A stretch of DNA of 64,000 nucleotides from Actinobacteria bacterium OV320 (GCA_001298545.1 LJCX01000029.1:901523-965522); one strand, 5' to 3'. Shown: positions 32,446-44,256, numbered from the stretch's first letter. Translations and numbers: made by a program. Notes: generated by a model from the sequence alone, not told the origin.

Positions 32446-33739
32446 CCGGCCGCACGGCGGCCACCCGCACCGGCCGGGTCTCCGGCAGCAGCGCGAAGCA
32501 GCCCAGACTGAGCAGCGCGATCCCCGTCAGATAGGCGCCCACACCCCACGGGACCCGCCCCGAGCGCTCGGCGAGGGCGGTCGCCACGATCGGCGTGAGC
32601 GCACCCCCGAGGACACCGCCCAGGTTGTACCCGACCGCCGCACCGGTGCAGCGCACGCGCGGCGCGTAGAGCTCCGGCAGATACGCCGAGATCACCGCGA
32701 ACATGGTGACGAAGGCCAGCAGCGCCCCCAGGAAGCCGAGGAACATCGGCAGCGGCTCACCGGTCGAGAGCAGCGCGACCAGCGGGAACATCCACAGCGC
32801 GGCCGCGGCACAGCCCACGAGGCACAACGGCCGGCGGCCGAAGCGGTCGCCGAGCATCGCCATCACCGGAGTCAGCGACCCCTTCACCACCACCGCGGCC
32901 ATGATGCAGACCAGCATGACGGTACGGCTGACCCCGAGCCGTTCCGTCGCGTACGCCAAGGACCAGGTCGTCACGGCGTAGAAGATCGCGTAGCCGGCGG
33001 CGAGCGCGCCGGCGGTCAGCAGGACGAGCCGCCAGTGGTCGCGCACCACCTCCACGAGGGGCACCCGCGCGTGGTCGTCGATCTCCAGGAACCGGGGGCT
33101 CTCGGGCAGCGACGACCGCAGCCACAACCCGAGCACGGCCAGCACCCCGGCCGCCCAGAAGGGCACCCGCCACCCCCACTGCGCGAACTGCGCCTCCGTC
33201 AGCGTCACCGACAGGACCAGCACCACTCCGTTGGCGAGCACGAAGCCCACCGCGGGCCCCACCTGCGGGAAGCTCGACCACAGCCCGCGCCGCTCGGCGG
33301 GCGCGTGTTCCGCGGTCAGCAGCACCGCGCCGCCCCACTCCCCGCCGAGCCCGAGCCCTTGCAGGAAGCGCAGGACGAGCAGCGACAGGGGAGCGGCCAC
33401 CCCGATCGTGTCGTACGTCGGAACACAGCCGACCGCGACCGTCGAGGCACCGGTCAGCAGCAGGGAGACGACCAGCACCGGCCGGCGCCCGCGTCGGTCC
33501 CCGATGTGCCCGAACAGCACCGAGCCCAGCGGCCGCGCCAGGAACCCCACGCCGAACGTCGCGAACGCGGCCAGTGTCCCCGCCAGCGGCGAGAACGTCG
33601 GGAAGAAGAGCGGCCCCAGGACCAGCGCGGCAGCCGTCCCGTAGACGAAGAAGTCGTAGAACTCGATGGCCGTCCCGGCGAGCGAGGCGGCCGCGAGCCG
33701 CGGCATGGAGGGCGTCCTCACGGTGTGTACGTCGCGCAT
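32435..33739 (-). CDS. MFS transporter, metabolite:H+ symporter (MHS) type
   Basis: A 434-residue 12-helix symporter. It begins with the MHS signature ASLAGTAIEFYDFFVYGTAAAL, has PLGSVLFGHIGDRRGRRPVL (motif A) between helices 2 and 3, and LRFLQGLGLGGEWGGAVLLTAEHAP (motif in helices 4-5). Relatives import shikimate, citrate, proline-betaine or 2-oxoglutarate; which one cannot be read here. The ATG at 33739 has no good ribosome-binding site, and ATG 33706 (MPRLAAASLAG) is an alternative that trims 11 residues before the first helix. Its 3' end overlaps the convergent antiporter gene by 11 bp. Confidence 0.88.
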   Translation of the reverse strand: MRDVHTVRTPSMPRLAAASLAGTAIEFYDFFVYGTAAALVLGPLFFPTFSPLAGTLAAFATFGVGFLARPLGSVLFGHIGDRRGRRPVLVVSLLLTGASTVAVGCVPTYDTIGVAAPLSLLVLRFLQGLGLGGEWGGAVLLTAEHAPAERRGLWSSFPQVGPAVGFVLANGVVLVLSVTLTEAQFAQWGWRVPFWAAGVLAVLGLWLRSSLPESPRFLEIDDHARVPLVEVVRDHWRLVLLTAGALAAGYAIFYAVTTWSLAYATERLGVSRTVMLVCIMAAVVVKGSLTPVMAMLGDRFGRRPLCLVGCAAAALWMFPLVALLSTGEPLPMFLGFLGALLAFVTMFAVISAYLPELYAPRVRCTGAAVGYNLGGVLGGALTPIVATALAERSGRVPWGVGAYLTGIALLSLGCFALLPETRPVRVAAVRPATD

Positions 33740-33810
33740 GCCGCGTCAACTACCCACAGTGATCGCGGGTTACGGGGGCGTGCGGGGGCGCGGACCGCCG
33801 CGAGGGGGGC

Positions 33811-34857
33811 TCAGTAGGTCACGGTGATGCGCCGCGCGGGACCGTCGACGCGGATCGTGCCGCCGTAGGGGATGACGAGTTGCGGGTCGGTGTGGCCGAA
33901 GTCCACGTCGAACACGGCCAGGGTGTCGGGGGCGTACGCGCGCAGCGCGCGTTCCACCGCCGCGCGCTGTTCGGCCGCGTAACGGGCGCCTTCCTCGGGG
34001 CTGTTGGGGCGCTCGAAGGACCGGCTCTTGGCCCGGGCCATCAGCAGCGCGGGGAAGCGCCGCAGCAGACCGCGCTCGCCCATGTTGCGCAGGATCCGGA
34101 AGACCTCCGTGGCGCTCGGCAGTTCCTCCGACGTCTCCAGGATCAGCACCCCGCCGTCGTACACGGCCAGGTCGCGGGCGATCTCGCGGTCGGCCATCAG
34201 CAGCCAGGAGAGGATCTCCAGATTGCCGCCCCAACTGCGCCCCTCCACCACGCGGTCGGCGTTGACCCAGCTCCAGCCGGCTCCGGGCCGGCTGTCGGGC
34301 TCCGCCGCGAAGGTCGCCGGGTCGCCCCAGTCGCCGCCGAAGTCGTTCCACCGCTCGGCGGGCCGCAGCTCGTAGGGGCCCGAGGTGAACAGAGCGGCGC
34401 GCAACGAGTCGGCGGTCAGCGGGTGCATGGCTCCGGGGCGTCCCAGCTCGCACATCACGCTCGCGCCGTGGTAGGCGACGACGCCGGAGTTGTAAAGGAA
34501 CGCCAGCAGGTTGGTGTTGTCGCTCCACCCGAAGAACGGCTTCGGGTCGGCGCGCAGCAACTCCCGGTCCAGCAGCGGCAGTACGGTGATCTGGTCCTCG
34601 CCGCCGATCGACGCGATGACCGCCCGCACGCCCGGGTCGGCGAACGCGGCGTGGATGTCGTCGGCGCGCTCCTGCGCCGTCGCCCCCATCCTGCGCGTCG
34701 TCGGGTACTCGACGGGCTCCAGCGCGAAATCCTCGCGCAGCCGCTGCACGCCCAGCTCGTAAGGGCGCGGGAAGAGCCCGGGCAGGCCCGCGGAGGGCGA
34801 GATGACGGCTATGCGGTCGCCGGGCGACGGCTTCGGGGGATACGAGGGCGCGGTCAT
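33811..34857 (-). CDS. S66-family LD-carboxypeptidase-like protein
   Basis: A 348-residue peptidase S66 fold. IAVISPSAGLPG starts the domain, VRAVIASIGGEDQITVLPLLD leads to PKPFFGWSDNTNLLAFLYNSG (the nucleophile Ser in GxSD), and the C-terminal DFGHTDPQLVIPYG carries the His of the Ser-Glu-His triad. Relatives cleave the L,D bond of murein tetrapeptides or, in the MccF subgroup, inactivate microcin C-like peptide-nucleotides; the insertion-rich middle (about 170-210) resembles MccF-type proteins. ATG 34857 lies 6 nt after TACCCT, fitting a leaderless transcript; GTG 34893 is the alternative. Divergent from aroQ. Confidence 0.85.
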   Translation of the reverse strand: MTAPSYPPKPSPGDRIAVISPSAGLPGLFPRPYELGVQRLREDFALEPVEYPTTRRMGATAQERADDIHAAFADPGVRAVIASIGGEDQITVLPLLDRELLRADPKPFFGWSDNTNLLAFLYNSGVVAYHGASVMCELGRPGAMHPLTADSLRAALFTSGPYELRPAERWNDFGGDWGDPATFAAEPDSRPGAGWSWVNADRVVEGRSWGGNLEILSWLLMADREIARDLAVYDGGVLILETSEELPSATEVFRILRNMGERGLLRRFPALLMARAKSRSFERPNSPEEGARYAAEQRAAVERALRAYAPDTLAVFDVDFGHTDPQLVIPYGGTIRVDGPARRITVTY

Positions 34858-34955
34858 GCCGGGAGGGTACGGCCTGCTGCCCTGCGGTTTCACCGTGATA
34901 AACCGGTGTGAGCGGCGGCCTTGGACGGGCCGCCCACGAACGGACCGGAGGAACC

Positions 34956-35429
34956 GTGCCCCGCAGCCTGGCCAACGCCCCGATCATGATCCTGAACGGC
35001 CCCAACCTGAACCTCCTGGGCCAGCGGCAGCCGGAGATCTACGGTTCCGACACGCTCGCCGACGTCGAGGCGCTGTGCGTCAAGGCGGCGGCCGCGCACG
35101 GCGGCACCGTGGACTTCCGGCAGTCCAACCACGAGGGGCAACTGGTCGACTGGATCCACGAGGCGCGGCTGAACCACTGCGGCATCGTGATCAACCCGGG
35201 CGCCTACTCGCACACGTCGGTCGCCATCCTGGACGCCCTCAACACCTGTGACGGTCTGCCGGTGCTGGAGGTCCACATCTCCAACATCCACCAGCGCGAG
35301 TCCTTCCGGCACCACAGTTACGTCTCGCTGCGCGCCGACGGCGTCATCGCGGGCTGCGGGGTGCAGGGATACGTGTTCGGCGTGGAGCGCGTGGCCGCGC
35401 TGGCGGGGGCCGGCAAGGCGGACGCGTAA
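34956..35429 (+). CDS. aroQ: Type II 3-dehydroquinate dehydratase
   Basis: A 157-residue enzyme of the shikimate pathway converting 3-dehydroquinate to 3-dehydroshikimate; it forms dodecamers. Landmarks: ILNGPNLNLLGQRQPEIYG with the catalytic Arg and Tyr29, FRQSNHEGQLVDWIHEA, INPGAYSHTSVAILDAL, and EVHISNIHQRESFRHHS with the catalytic His. Length is exactly the family norm from the GTG at 34956, which has GGAGG 4 bp upstream. No other aro gene is adjacent; it is divergent from the LD-carboxypeptidase-like gene. Confidence 0.96.
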   Translation: MPRSLANAPIMILNGPNLNLLGQRQPEIYGSDTLADVEALCVKAAAAHGGTVDFRQSNHEGQLVDWIHEARLNHCGIVINPGAYSHTSVAILDALNTCDGLPVLEVHISNIHQRESFRHHSYVSLRADGVIAGCGVQGYVFGVERVAALAGAGKADA

Positions 35430-35466
35430 GCACCGCCCTCCAGGCCGTAGCCCCTTACCGCGCCCC

Positions 35467-36222
35467 TCAGAGGCGGCCCGCCTCCACGATCCGCCGCAGG
35501 AAGCGCTGTGTGCGCTCCTGCTGCGGATCGCCGAACAGCTGCTCGGCGGTGCCCCGTTCCAGCACGACGCCTCCGTCCAGAAAACAGACCTGGTCGGCGA
35601 CCTCGCGCGCGAAGCCCATCTCGTGGGTGGCGAGCACCATGGTCATGCCGTCGGCCTTCAGGTCGCGGACGACGTTCAGGACCTCGCCCACCAGCTCGGG
35701 GTCGAGGGCCGCCGTGATCTCGTCGAGCAGCAGCAACCGGGGACGCACGGCCAGCGCGCGCACGATCGCGACCCGCTGCTGCTGGCCACCGCTGAGCCGG
35801 TCGGGATACTCGCCGGCCTTGCCGGCCAGCCCGAGCCGCTCCAGGAGCTCCCCGGCGTGCTTCTCGGCCTGCGCGCGGGCGACGCCGTGCACCCGGCGCG
35901 GGGCGAGCGTGATGTTCTCCAGCACCGTCATGTGCGGGAACAGGTTGTACGCCTGGAAGACCACGCCGATCCGGCGCCGCACCGCGTCCTGGTCGACGCG
36001 CGGGTCGGTGATCTCCTCGCCGTCCAGCCAGATCGCGCCGTCGTCGATGTCCTCCAGCAGGTTGGCGCAGCGCAGCAGCGTGGACTTGCCGGAGCCGGAG
36101 GCGCCGATCAGCGCGGTCACCGTGTGCGGGGCGACCTCCAGGTCGACGTCCCGCAGGACGACGGACCCGCCGAAGGTCTTGCGGACGGACTCCATCCGGA
36201 GCACCGGAGCGGCGTCGCTCAT
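35467..36222 (-). CDS. Polar amino acid ABC importer, ATPase
   Basis: A 251-residue ATPase of the GlnQ/HisP family: Walker A GASGSGKSTLLR, Q-loop VFQAYNLFPH, signature LSGGQQQRVAIVRAL, Walker B LLLLDEITAALDPEL and H-loop ATHEMGFAREVAD. ITAALD replaces the usual PTSALD, as in several actinobacterial members. GGGAGG is 7 bp before the ATG, which overlaps the TGA of the permease gene by 4 bp. Third gene of the binding protein-permease-ATPase operon. Confidence 0.95.
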   Translation of the reverse strand: MSDAAPVLRMESVRKTFGGSVVLRDVDLEVAPHTVTALIGASGSGKSTLLRCANLLEDIDDGAIWLDGEEITDPRVDQDAVRRRIGVVFQAYNLFPHMTVLENITLAPRRVHGVARAQAEKHAGELLERLGLAGKAGEYPDRLSGGQQQRVAIVRALAVRPRLLLLDEITAALDPELVGEVLNVVRDLKADGMTMVLATHEMGFAREVADQVCFLDGGVVLERGTAEQLFGDPQQERTQRFLRRIVEAGRL

Positions 36223-37196
36223 GTCGTTCCTCCCTGGGCCCGCTGACGGTCCATCCGGGCCGTCACCCAGTCCGTGAAGCGGGTCATCGGGATGGTCAGG
36301 GCCACGAAGACCAGTCCCGCGACGATGTACGGCGTGTAGTTCAGGCTGCGGCCCACGATGATGTCCGCCGCGCGGACGGCGTCGATCGCGCCGCCGATCG
36401 AGACGAGACCCGTGTCCTTCTGGAGCGACACCAGGTCGTTCAGCAGCGGCGGCACCTGGCGGCGCACGGCCTGGGGGAGTACGACGTGACGCAGCGCCTG
36501 CCGGTTGTTCAGGCCCAGCGAGCGGGCCGCGGCGCGCTGGGAGGGGTGCACGGACTCGATGCCCGCGCGGAACACCTCGGCGACGTACGCCGAGTACGTC
36601 AGTGTCAGTGCCGTGCCGCCCAGCAGCACGGGGTCGACGGTCACGCCCTGCAGCCGCAGTGCCGGGACGCCCAGCACCACGATCATCAGGTTGATGATCA
36701 GCGGCAGACCGCGGAAGAAGTCCGTGTACGCCGCCGCCAGCGCCCGCAGCGGGAAGAACACCGGCCCGCGCAGGGTGCGGGCCACGGCGATGAGCATGCC
36801 GAGGACGAGCACGGCGGCACCGCAGACCAGCAGCAGCCTGACGTTCAGCCAGAGTCCTTCGAGGACCTTGGGGAACGCCTCGCGCGCGTACTGCCCGTCG
36901 AAGAAGGTCTCCCTGGCGCGCGGCCAGCCGGGCGCGCCGACGACGACCAGGTAGAGGACGGCACCCGTGACCAGGGTCGACAGCGCGGCGATCGCGGTGG
37001 CGCGGCGGGCACGCGTGCGCCGGTAGCGCTCGCGCTCCAGCCGCCGCTGTGAAGGGACGTAGCCGTCGTCGGGGGCTCCCTTGTCGCCCCCGGACCTGCT
37101 GTCCCCGCCGTCCTCGTCGTCCGCGCCCTCCGCGCCGTCTACGTTGTCCTCGTCGTCCGCGCCTTCCCGGCCGGACTCGTCCTCGGTGACCGTCAC
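36219..37196 (-). CDS. Polar amino acid ABC importer, permease
   Basis: A 325-residue HisM/GlnP-type permease. About 75 cytoplasmic residues come first: an Asp/Glu/Gly-rich stretch, then a basic Arg-rich one. One extra helix follows (ATAIAALSTLVTGAVLYLVVV), and then the core permease domain, with LGLNNRQALRHVVLPQAVRRQVPPLL as the EAA coupling loop to the ATPase. The core ends NYTPYIVAGLVFVALTIPMTRFTDW. One permease with one binding protein and one ATPase implies a homodimeric pore. The GTG overlaps the TGA of the binding-protein gene (GTGA, 37193-37196). Confidence 0.92.
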   Translation of the reverse strand: MTVTEDESGREGADDEDNVDGAEGADDEDGGDSRSGGDKGAPDDGYVPSQRRLERERYRRTRARRATAIAALSTLVTGAVLYLVVVGAPGWPRARETFFDGQYAREAFPKVLEGLWLNVRLLLVCGAAVLVLGMLIAVARTLRGPVFFPLRALAAAYTDFFRGLPLIINLMIVVLGVPALRLQGVTVDPVLLGGTALTLTYSAYVAEVFRAGIESVHPSQRAAARSLGLNNRQALRHVVLPQAVRRQVPPLLNDLVSLQKDTGLVSIGGAIDAVRAADIIVGRSLNYTPYIVAGLVFVALTIPMTRFTDWVTARMDRQRAQGGTT

Positions 37197-38077
37197 TTGA
37201 GCACCGGCGCGTCGACGGCGTCGGAGAGCCACTGCTGCTCGATCTTCGCCAGGGTGCCGTTCTCGCGGAGCGCGTCGACGGCGCCGCTCACGCAGGAGGT
37301 GAGCGAGCTGCCCTTGTCGAGCACCAGCCCGAACTGCTCCGGTGTGCCGCCCTGGTTCTCGAACTGGCCGACGATCTCGGCCTCCGTGACCTCGGCGGCC
37401 GTGATGTAGAAGGCGGTCGGCAGGTCGGTGACGATGGCGTCGACCTGGCCGTTCTTCAGCGCGGACTTGGCCTGGTCGTTCTTGGCGTAGACGGCCGCGT
37501 CCCGGGTCGGCTTCACCACGTCGTCGATGTAGTCGAGGCTGGTCGTACCGACCTGGGCGCCCAGCTTGAGGCCCTTGAGGTCCGCGACGCTCGTCGCCGC
37601 GGCGGCCTTCGTGCCCTTCAGGGCGATGACGGCCTGGCGCACGTCGTAGTAGCCGGACGAGAAGTCCACGGCCTTCTTGCGCTCGTCGCTGATCGACACC
37701 TGGTTGATGTCGAAGTCGAAGGTCTTCTCGCCCGGCGCGTAGGCCTTGTTGAACGGCACGCTCTGCCAGACCACGGCGCTCCTGTCGTAGCCGAGCTGCT
37801 CCGCGACGGCGTACGCCACCGCCGACTCGAAGCCCTTGCCGTTGGCCGGCTTGTCGTCCTTGAACCACGGCTCGTACGCGGGCTCGTCGGTCGCGATCGT
37901 CAGCTTGCCGGAGGTCTCGGTGGCCAGTTCACCCTTGGCGCAGGTGTCCGCGCTCGAACCGGAGGGCGACGACGCCGCCTTGTCCTCCGGCTGCGGGGCA
38001 CAGCCGACAGCGGTCGCGAGGAGGGCCACGGTGGCGCCGGCGACGGCGCGGCGCAGTACACGAGGGGCGAGGTGCAT
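37193..38077 (-). CDS. Polar amino acid ABC importer, substrate-binding lipoprotein
   Basis: A 294-residue bacterial solute-binding protein of family 3. The N-terminus is a lipoprotein signal: basic start, hydrophobic core, and the lipobox TAVGC, so it is anchored to the membrane outer face at Cys26-27. The mature part carries LTIATDEPAYEPW, the AVAYAVAEQLGY and WQSVPFNKA pattern, LKGLKLGAQVGTTSLDYID hinge region and VDAIVTDLPTAFYI. The absence of an obvious ligand signature leaves the amino acid undefined (glutamate/glutamine-type is most common). The ATG at 38077 lacks a Shine-Dalgarno. Confidence 0.92.
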   Translation of the reverse strand: MHLAPRVLRRAVAGATVALLATAVGCAPQPEDKAASSPSGSSADTCAKGELATETSGKLTIATDEPAYEPWFKDDKPANGKGFESAVAYAVAEQLGYDRSAVVWQSVPFNKAYAPGEKTFDFDINQVSISDERKKAVDFSSGYYDVRQAVIALKGTKAAAATSVADLKGLKLGAQVGTTSLDYIDDVVKPTRDAAVYAKNDQAKSALKNGQVDAIVTDLPTAFYITAAEVTEAEIVGQFENQGGTPEQFGLVLDKGSSLTSCVSGAVDALRENGTLAKIEQQWLSDAVDAPVLK

Positions 38078-38333
38078 GGCGGGAGAGTGGCAGCGAGAAC
38101 CCCGGTTTGTCGAGGTCACACCATGACTTGTCCGCATACTGGGAACGGGTGTTGCGTTCTCGTGAACAGGCTCGGCGGACCCGCCGGGGCCGCCGGCCGA
38201 GGGCGGGGATCGTAGACCGGCGGCCCGATCCGCGCCGGAGCCGTCATCCCGCGCGGAACTGACACCAGTCGACCGCGTGACCACGAGTGCGGGGAGCGCG
38301 CGTGGGGGACCGGCGCGTGCGCTCGATTCACAC

Positions 38334-38361
38334 GGGGCGCGCGTTCGATGACGCGCGCCCC
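38334..38361. terminator. Terminator hairpin of the MBL hydrolase gene
   Basis: GGGGCGCGCGT (38334-38344) and ACGCGCGCCCC (38351-38361) form a perfect 11-bp stem with a 6-nt loop, 14 bp past the minus-strand stop at 38375. The remaining 256 bp to the binding-protein start (38078-38333) hold that gene's promoter and nothing else I can identify. Confidence 0.8.
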
Positions 38362-38374
38362 CTGTCGTGCGGAC

Positions 38375-39031
38375 TCACCACCCGCGCGCGTGCCACTCCG
38401 GAAGGTGCGGCCGCTCCGCGCCCAGCGTCGTGTCGTTGCCGTGCCCCGGATAGACCCAGGTCTCGTCCGGCAGCGCGTCGAAGATCTTCGTCTCGACGTC
38501 GTGGATGAGACGGGCGAACGCCTCGGGGTCCTTACGGGTGTTGCCCACGCCGCCGGGGAAGAGGCAGTCGCCGGTGAACACGTGGGGGTGGCCGTGCGGG
38601 TCGTCGTAGACCAGGGCGATCGAGCCGGGCGTGTGCCCCACCAGATGGCGCGCGGTGAGCTCGACGTTCCCCACCCGGATGACGTCACCGTCGTCGACCG
38701 GGACGTCGGTCGCCACGGGGATGCCCTCGGCGTCCTCCCGGCCGGCGTAGGTACGCGCGTGCGTGGCCGCCACGACCTCGGCGAGCGCCTGCCAGTGGTC
38801 GCCGTGCTGGTGCGTGGTGACGACGGACGCGATGCCGTCGTCGCCGATCGTGCCGAGCAGGGCGTGCGCGTCGTTGGCCGCGTCGATCAGCAGCTGCTCG
38901 TCCGTGGCCCGGCAGCGCAGCAGATAGGCGTTGTTGTTCATCGGGCCGACCGCGATCTTGGTGATCATCAGGTCCTTGAGCTCGTGCACGTCCGCCGGTC
39001 CGCCGACCGTCACCTCACCGCTGTACGTCAT
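38375..39031 (-). CDS. MBL-fold metallo-hydrolase (glyoxalase II-like)
   Basis: A 218-residue metallo-beta-lactamase-fold hydrolase. The metal motif THQHGDHWQAL, the later HLVGHTPGSIALVYDD (His), FTGDCLFPGGVG (bridging Asp) and YPGHGNDTTLG (last His) make a two-metal site of the glyoxalase II/YcbL type. Actinobacteria lack glutathione, so a mycothiol or other thiol ester is a plausible substrate; the next gene upstream is a mycothiol-type protein, which fits. No Shine-Dalgarno; TAGGCT sits 6 nt before the ATG, suggesting a leaderless message. It starts 9 bp after the upstream gene's stop. Confidence 0.88.
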   Translation of the reverse strand: MTYSGEVTVGGPADVHELKDLMITKIAVGPMNNNAYLLRCRATDEQLLIDAANDAHALLGTIGDDGIASVVTTHQHGDHWQALAEVVAATHARTYAGREDAEGIPVATDVPVDDGDVIRVGNVELTARHLVGHTPGSIALVYDDPHGHPHVFTGDCLFPGGVGNTRKDPEAFARLIHDVETKIFDALPDETWVYPGHGNDTTLGAERPHLPEWHARGW

Positions 39032-39040
39032 GGCGGCAGC

Positions 39041-39730
39041 CTATAGCGGCGGAAGGACCGGCAGCGGCCCGCCGTCCGTCGTCAGCCCCGAGCCGTCGCG
39101 ACGCCCGGCGAGCCAGCCCAGGAGCTCCGGGGCCGGGCCTCTGACGCCGACGGGGCCGCCGGGAGCGCCGCCGCCCGTGGTCCAGGTCCCGCCGTCGTCG
39201 CTCCTCAGGCCCGTCGACGGCACGGCCTGGTGCCCGGCGAAGCGTTCCGCGAGGAAGTCGATCTCCCGGACGACGAACTCCTGCGGCAGATCCTCCAGCT
39301 CGTAGCCGATCCCGAGGTCCACGGCGTGCAGCTCCACCTCCACCCACCGCCGGAACGGCACGCGGGCCGCCGCGTCGACGACCCCGTTGCGCAGCTCCAC
39401 CGTGCGTGACCAGTCCGCCGGCACGGCCCCCGTCGCCTGGAAGCGGGCCGCGCTCTCCCGGACGTCCGTGAGCTGGACGTCCAGGGGGCGCGGGGCGTCC
39501 CGCTCGATGTCGGCGTCGCGGACGAATGCGTCGGCGTACATGGGGCGGCCCTCGAGGACGTTCGTGAGGGCGTCCGCGTTGCGGGCGATGTGAGCCAGGA
39601 CATGTCCGCGGCTCCAGCCGGGCAGGCGTGACGGCTCGGCCGCCGACGCGTTGTCCAGTTCGGCGACTGCGGTGAGGAGCCGCTCGGTCGCTTCGCGTAC
39701 AGACTCCAGGTCATGAGCGTGATCAATCAT
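39041..39730 (-). CDS. Maleylpyruvate isomerase-family (mycothiol-dependent) enzyme
   Basis: A 229-residue DinB/MDMPI-fold protein. The N-terminal helical bundle has SVREATERLLTAVAELDN and the family signature LPGWSRGHVLAHIARNADAL, whose His is a metal ligand. RRWVEVELHAVDLGIGY supplies the next ligands, and VREIDFLAERF the last helix. Family members use mycothiol for isomerisation or conjugation. ATG 39730 lies exactly 7 nt after a TAGGGT -10, so the message is probably leaderless. It is followed closely by the MBL hydrolase in the same direction and divergent from uvrA. Confidence 0.85.
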   Translation of the reverse strand: MIDHAHDLESVREATERLLTAVAELDNASAAEPSRLPGWSRGHVLAHIARNADALTNVLEGRPMYADAFVRDADIERDAPRPLDVQLTDVRESAARFQATGAVPADWSRTVELRNGVVDAAARVPFRRWVEVELHAVDLGIGYELEDLPQEFVVREIDFLAERFAGHQAVPSTGLRSDDGGTWTTGGGAPGGPVGVRGPAPELLGWLAGRRDGSGLTTDGGPLPVLPPL

Positions 39731-39875
39731 GGTGCTGACCCTAGCCTCGCCACCTCTTCGGGTGAAGGTGGTCGACCGAGCCCGCAAATCGAATGCACGT
39801 GCTATATGGTCGGTGGCGGCGTCGGGCATGCTGGAAGGCCGGGGATTGTTGTGAACCGGTGAATCCCGACCGGCG

Positions 39876-39898
39876 TTGTCAGTGGCTCGCCCTAGTCT
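39876..39898 (+). promoter_or_regulatory. RecA-NDp (PafBC-type) damage promoter of uvrA
   Basis: TTGTCAGTGGC (39876-39886), N6, TAGTCT (39893-39898) matches the LexA-independent damage promoter at all 11 upstream bases. Transcription should start about 50 bp before the uvrA GTG. Confidence 0.88.
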
Positions 39899-39953
39899 GA
39901 GAAAGACGGGGGCCCCGCCCCTGTCACTTCTCTCAAGAAAGGTGCGGACCGGC

Positions 39954-43019
<3,066 letters not shown>

Positions 43020-43082
43020 CCCGACACGGGCCGCGCGGCCCGCTCCAGACCCGGGCCGAGAGGCCTGGCGAGCCGGTGAGAG

Positions 43083-43121
43083 GGACGGCGCCCCGCGGGA
43101 ACTCCCCGCGAGGCGCCGTCC
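43083..43121. terminator. Bidirectional terminator, uvrA/PfkB kinase
   Basis: GGACGGCGCC (43083-43092) pairs with GGCGCCGTCC (43112-43121), and inner CGCGGG/CCCGCG (43094-43099, 43105-43110) continue the stem past one mismatch to an AACTC loop. Confidence 0.85.
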
Positions 43122-43128
43122 GTCGTTC

Positions 43129-43173
43129 CACTGGCTGCACTGGCTGCACCGGCTGCACTGGCTGCACTGGCTC
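43129..43173. repeat. Five 9-bp tandem repeats
   Basis: Five head-to-tail copies of CACTGGCTG (third copy CACCGGCTG, last ending C) lie between the uvrA/kinase terminator and the kinase stop codon at 43184. They are not part of a supported gene. Confidence 0.85.
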
Positions 43174-43183
43174 TTCGGCAGGC

Positions 43184-44107
43184 CTACGACGGGTCCGGGA
43201 AGCCGCCCAGTTCGGAGGCGTACGGCGGCTCCGCGCCGGCCCGGGAGCAGGTGATCGCCGCCGCGCGGGCGGCGAACCGCAGCAACTGCTCCCACCCGTC
43301 GGCGCCCAGGTCCGCGAGGCCGGCCGGGGACAGGGCGTCCCGCATCGCAAGGCCGTGCAGCAGAGCCGCGTTCACGGTGTCCCCGGCGCCGATGGTGTCC
43401 ACGACGTCCACCCGCTCGCCCGGCACCGCGTACACGGCCCCGCCCTGCGTGAAGGCGGTCAGCCCGTCGCCGCCCTGGGTGATCACGACGGCCGAGGGAC
43501 CGGCGGACAGCCACTCGCGCGGGGTGCCGCCCAGCCACGCGGCGTCCTCCTCGGAGAGCTTGAGCAGGGACACCGAGGGCAGCCAGCTCTTGAACCGGGC
43601 CCGGTAGGCGTCGGCGTCGGGGATCAGCCCGGCCCGGATGTTCGGGTCGAGCGCCGTGAACAGTCCTCGCGCCGCGGCGGTCCGCATCAGCTCCTCGTAC
43701 GCGCTCGCACCCGGTTCGAGGATCAGGCTGCAGGTACCGAAGGACACCGCGCGCGTGCCCGCGGGCAGGGCGGCCGGGGCCGTGAACAGGCGGTCGGCGG
43801 TGCCGTCGACGTAGAAGGAGTAGGCGGCCGAACCGTTCCCGTCGAGGGTGGCGACCGCGAGCGTCGTCGGCTCCGTGCCGCGCTGCACCGCGGACACGTC
43901 CACGCCCGAGTCCCGCAGCCCGGCGAGCAGCGCCTCGCCGAAGGCGTCCTGCGAGGTGCGGGAACAGAAGGCCGTGGGAGAGCCCAGGCGGCCCAGGGCG
44001 ACGGCCGTGTTGTAGGGGCCGCCGCCGAGCGCCGGCTGGAGACCGGCGAGGGCGCCCGCGCCCTGCGGTACCAGGTCGATCAGGGCCTCACCGGCGACGA
44101 CGATCAC
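43184..44107 (-). CDS. PfkB-family sugar kinase (fructokinase-like)
   Basis: A 307-residue ribokinase-fold enzyme: VVAGEALIDLVPQG at the start, GGGPYNTAVALGRLG substrate loop, VVITQGGDGLTAFTQGG, and the catalytic motif VDTIGAGDTVNAALLHGLA with the base Asp. The sequence pattern is that of fructokinase/2-keto-3-deoxygluconate kinase-like enzymes. The GTG has AGAGG 9 bp upstream. It is on its own, with the XRE-type regulator gene upstream on the same strand (149 bp away). Confidence 0.9.
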   Translation of the reverse strand: MIVVAGEALIDLVPQGAGALAGLQPALGGGPYNTAVALGRLGSPTAFCSRTSQDAFGEALLAGLRDSGVDVSAVQRGTEPTTLAVATLDGNGSAAYSFYVDGTADRLFTAPAALPAGTRAVSFGTCSLILEPGASAYEELMRTAAARGLFTALDPNIRAGLIPDADAYRARFKSWLPSVSLLKLSEEDAAWLGGTPREWLSAGPSAVVITQGGDGLTAFTQGGAVYAVPGERVDVVDTIGAGDTVNAALLHGLAMRDALSPAGLADLGADGWEQLLRFAARAAAITCSRAGAEPPYASELGGFPDPS

Positions 44108-44256
44108 GGGGCGGTTCCTCTCTCTGGCTGTCTGCGGCCGCTCGGACCGTGCCCGCGGGGCGGGGCGGCCGCACCGGGTGCGACGGACGCAGGAGCAGGT
44201 GAGCCGCAGGCCGGGAAGCTACCCCATTGCGGAGCCGCGCGGAAAGCCTGGGCCCT

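Noticed and set aside
39876..39953. N-terminal extension of uvrA from a TTG at 39876
   Set aside because: That TTG is the first half of the -35 element TTGTCA. The GTG at 39954 has a ribosome-binding site and begins the conserved UvrA sequence.
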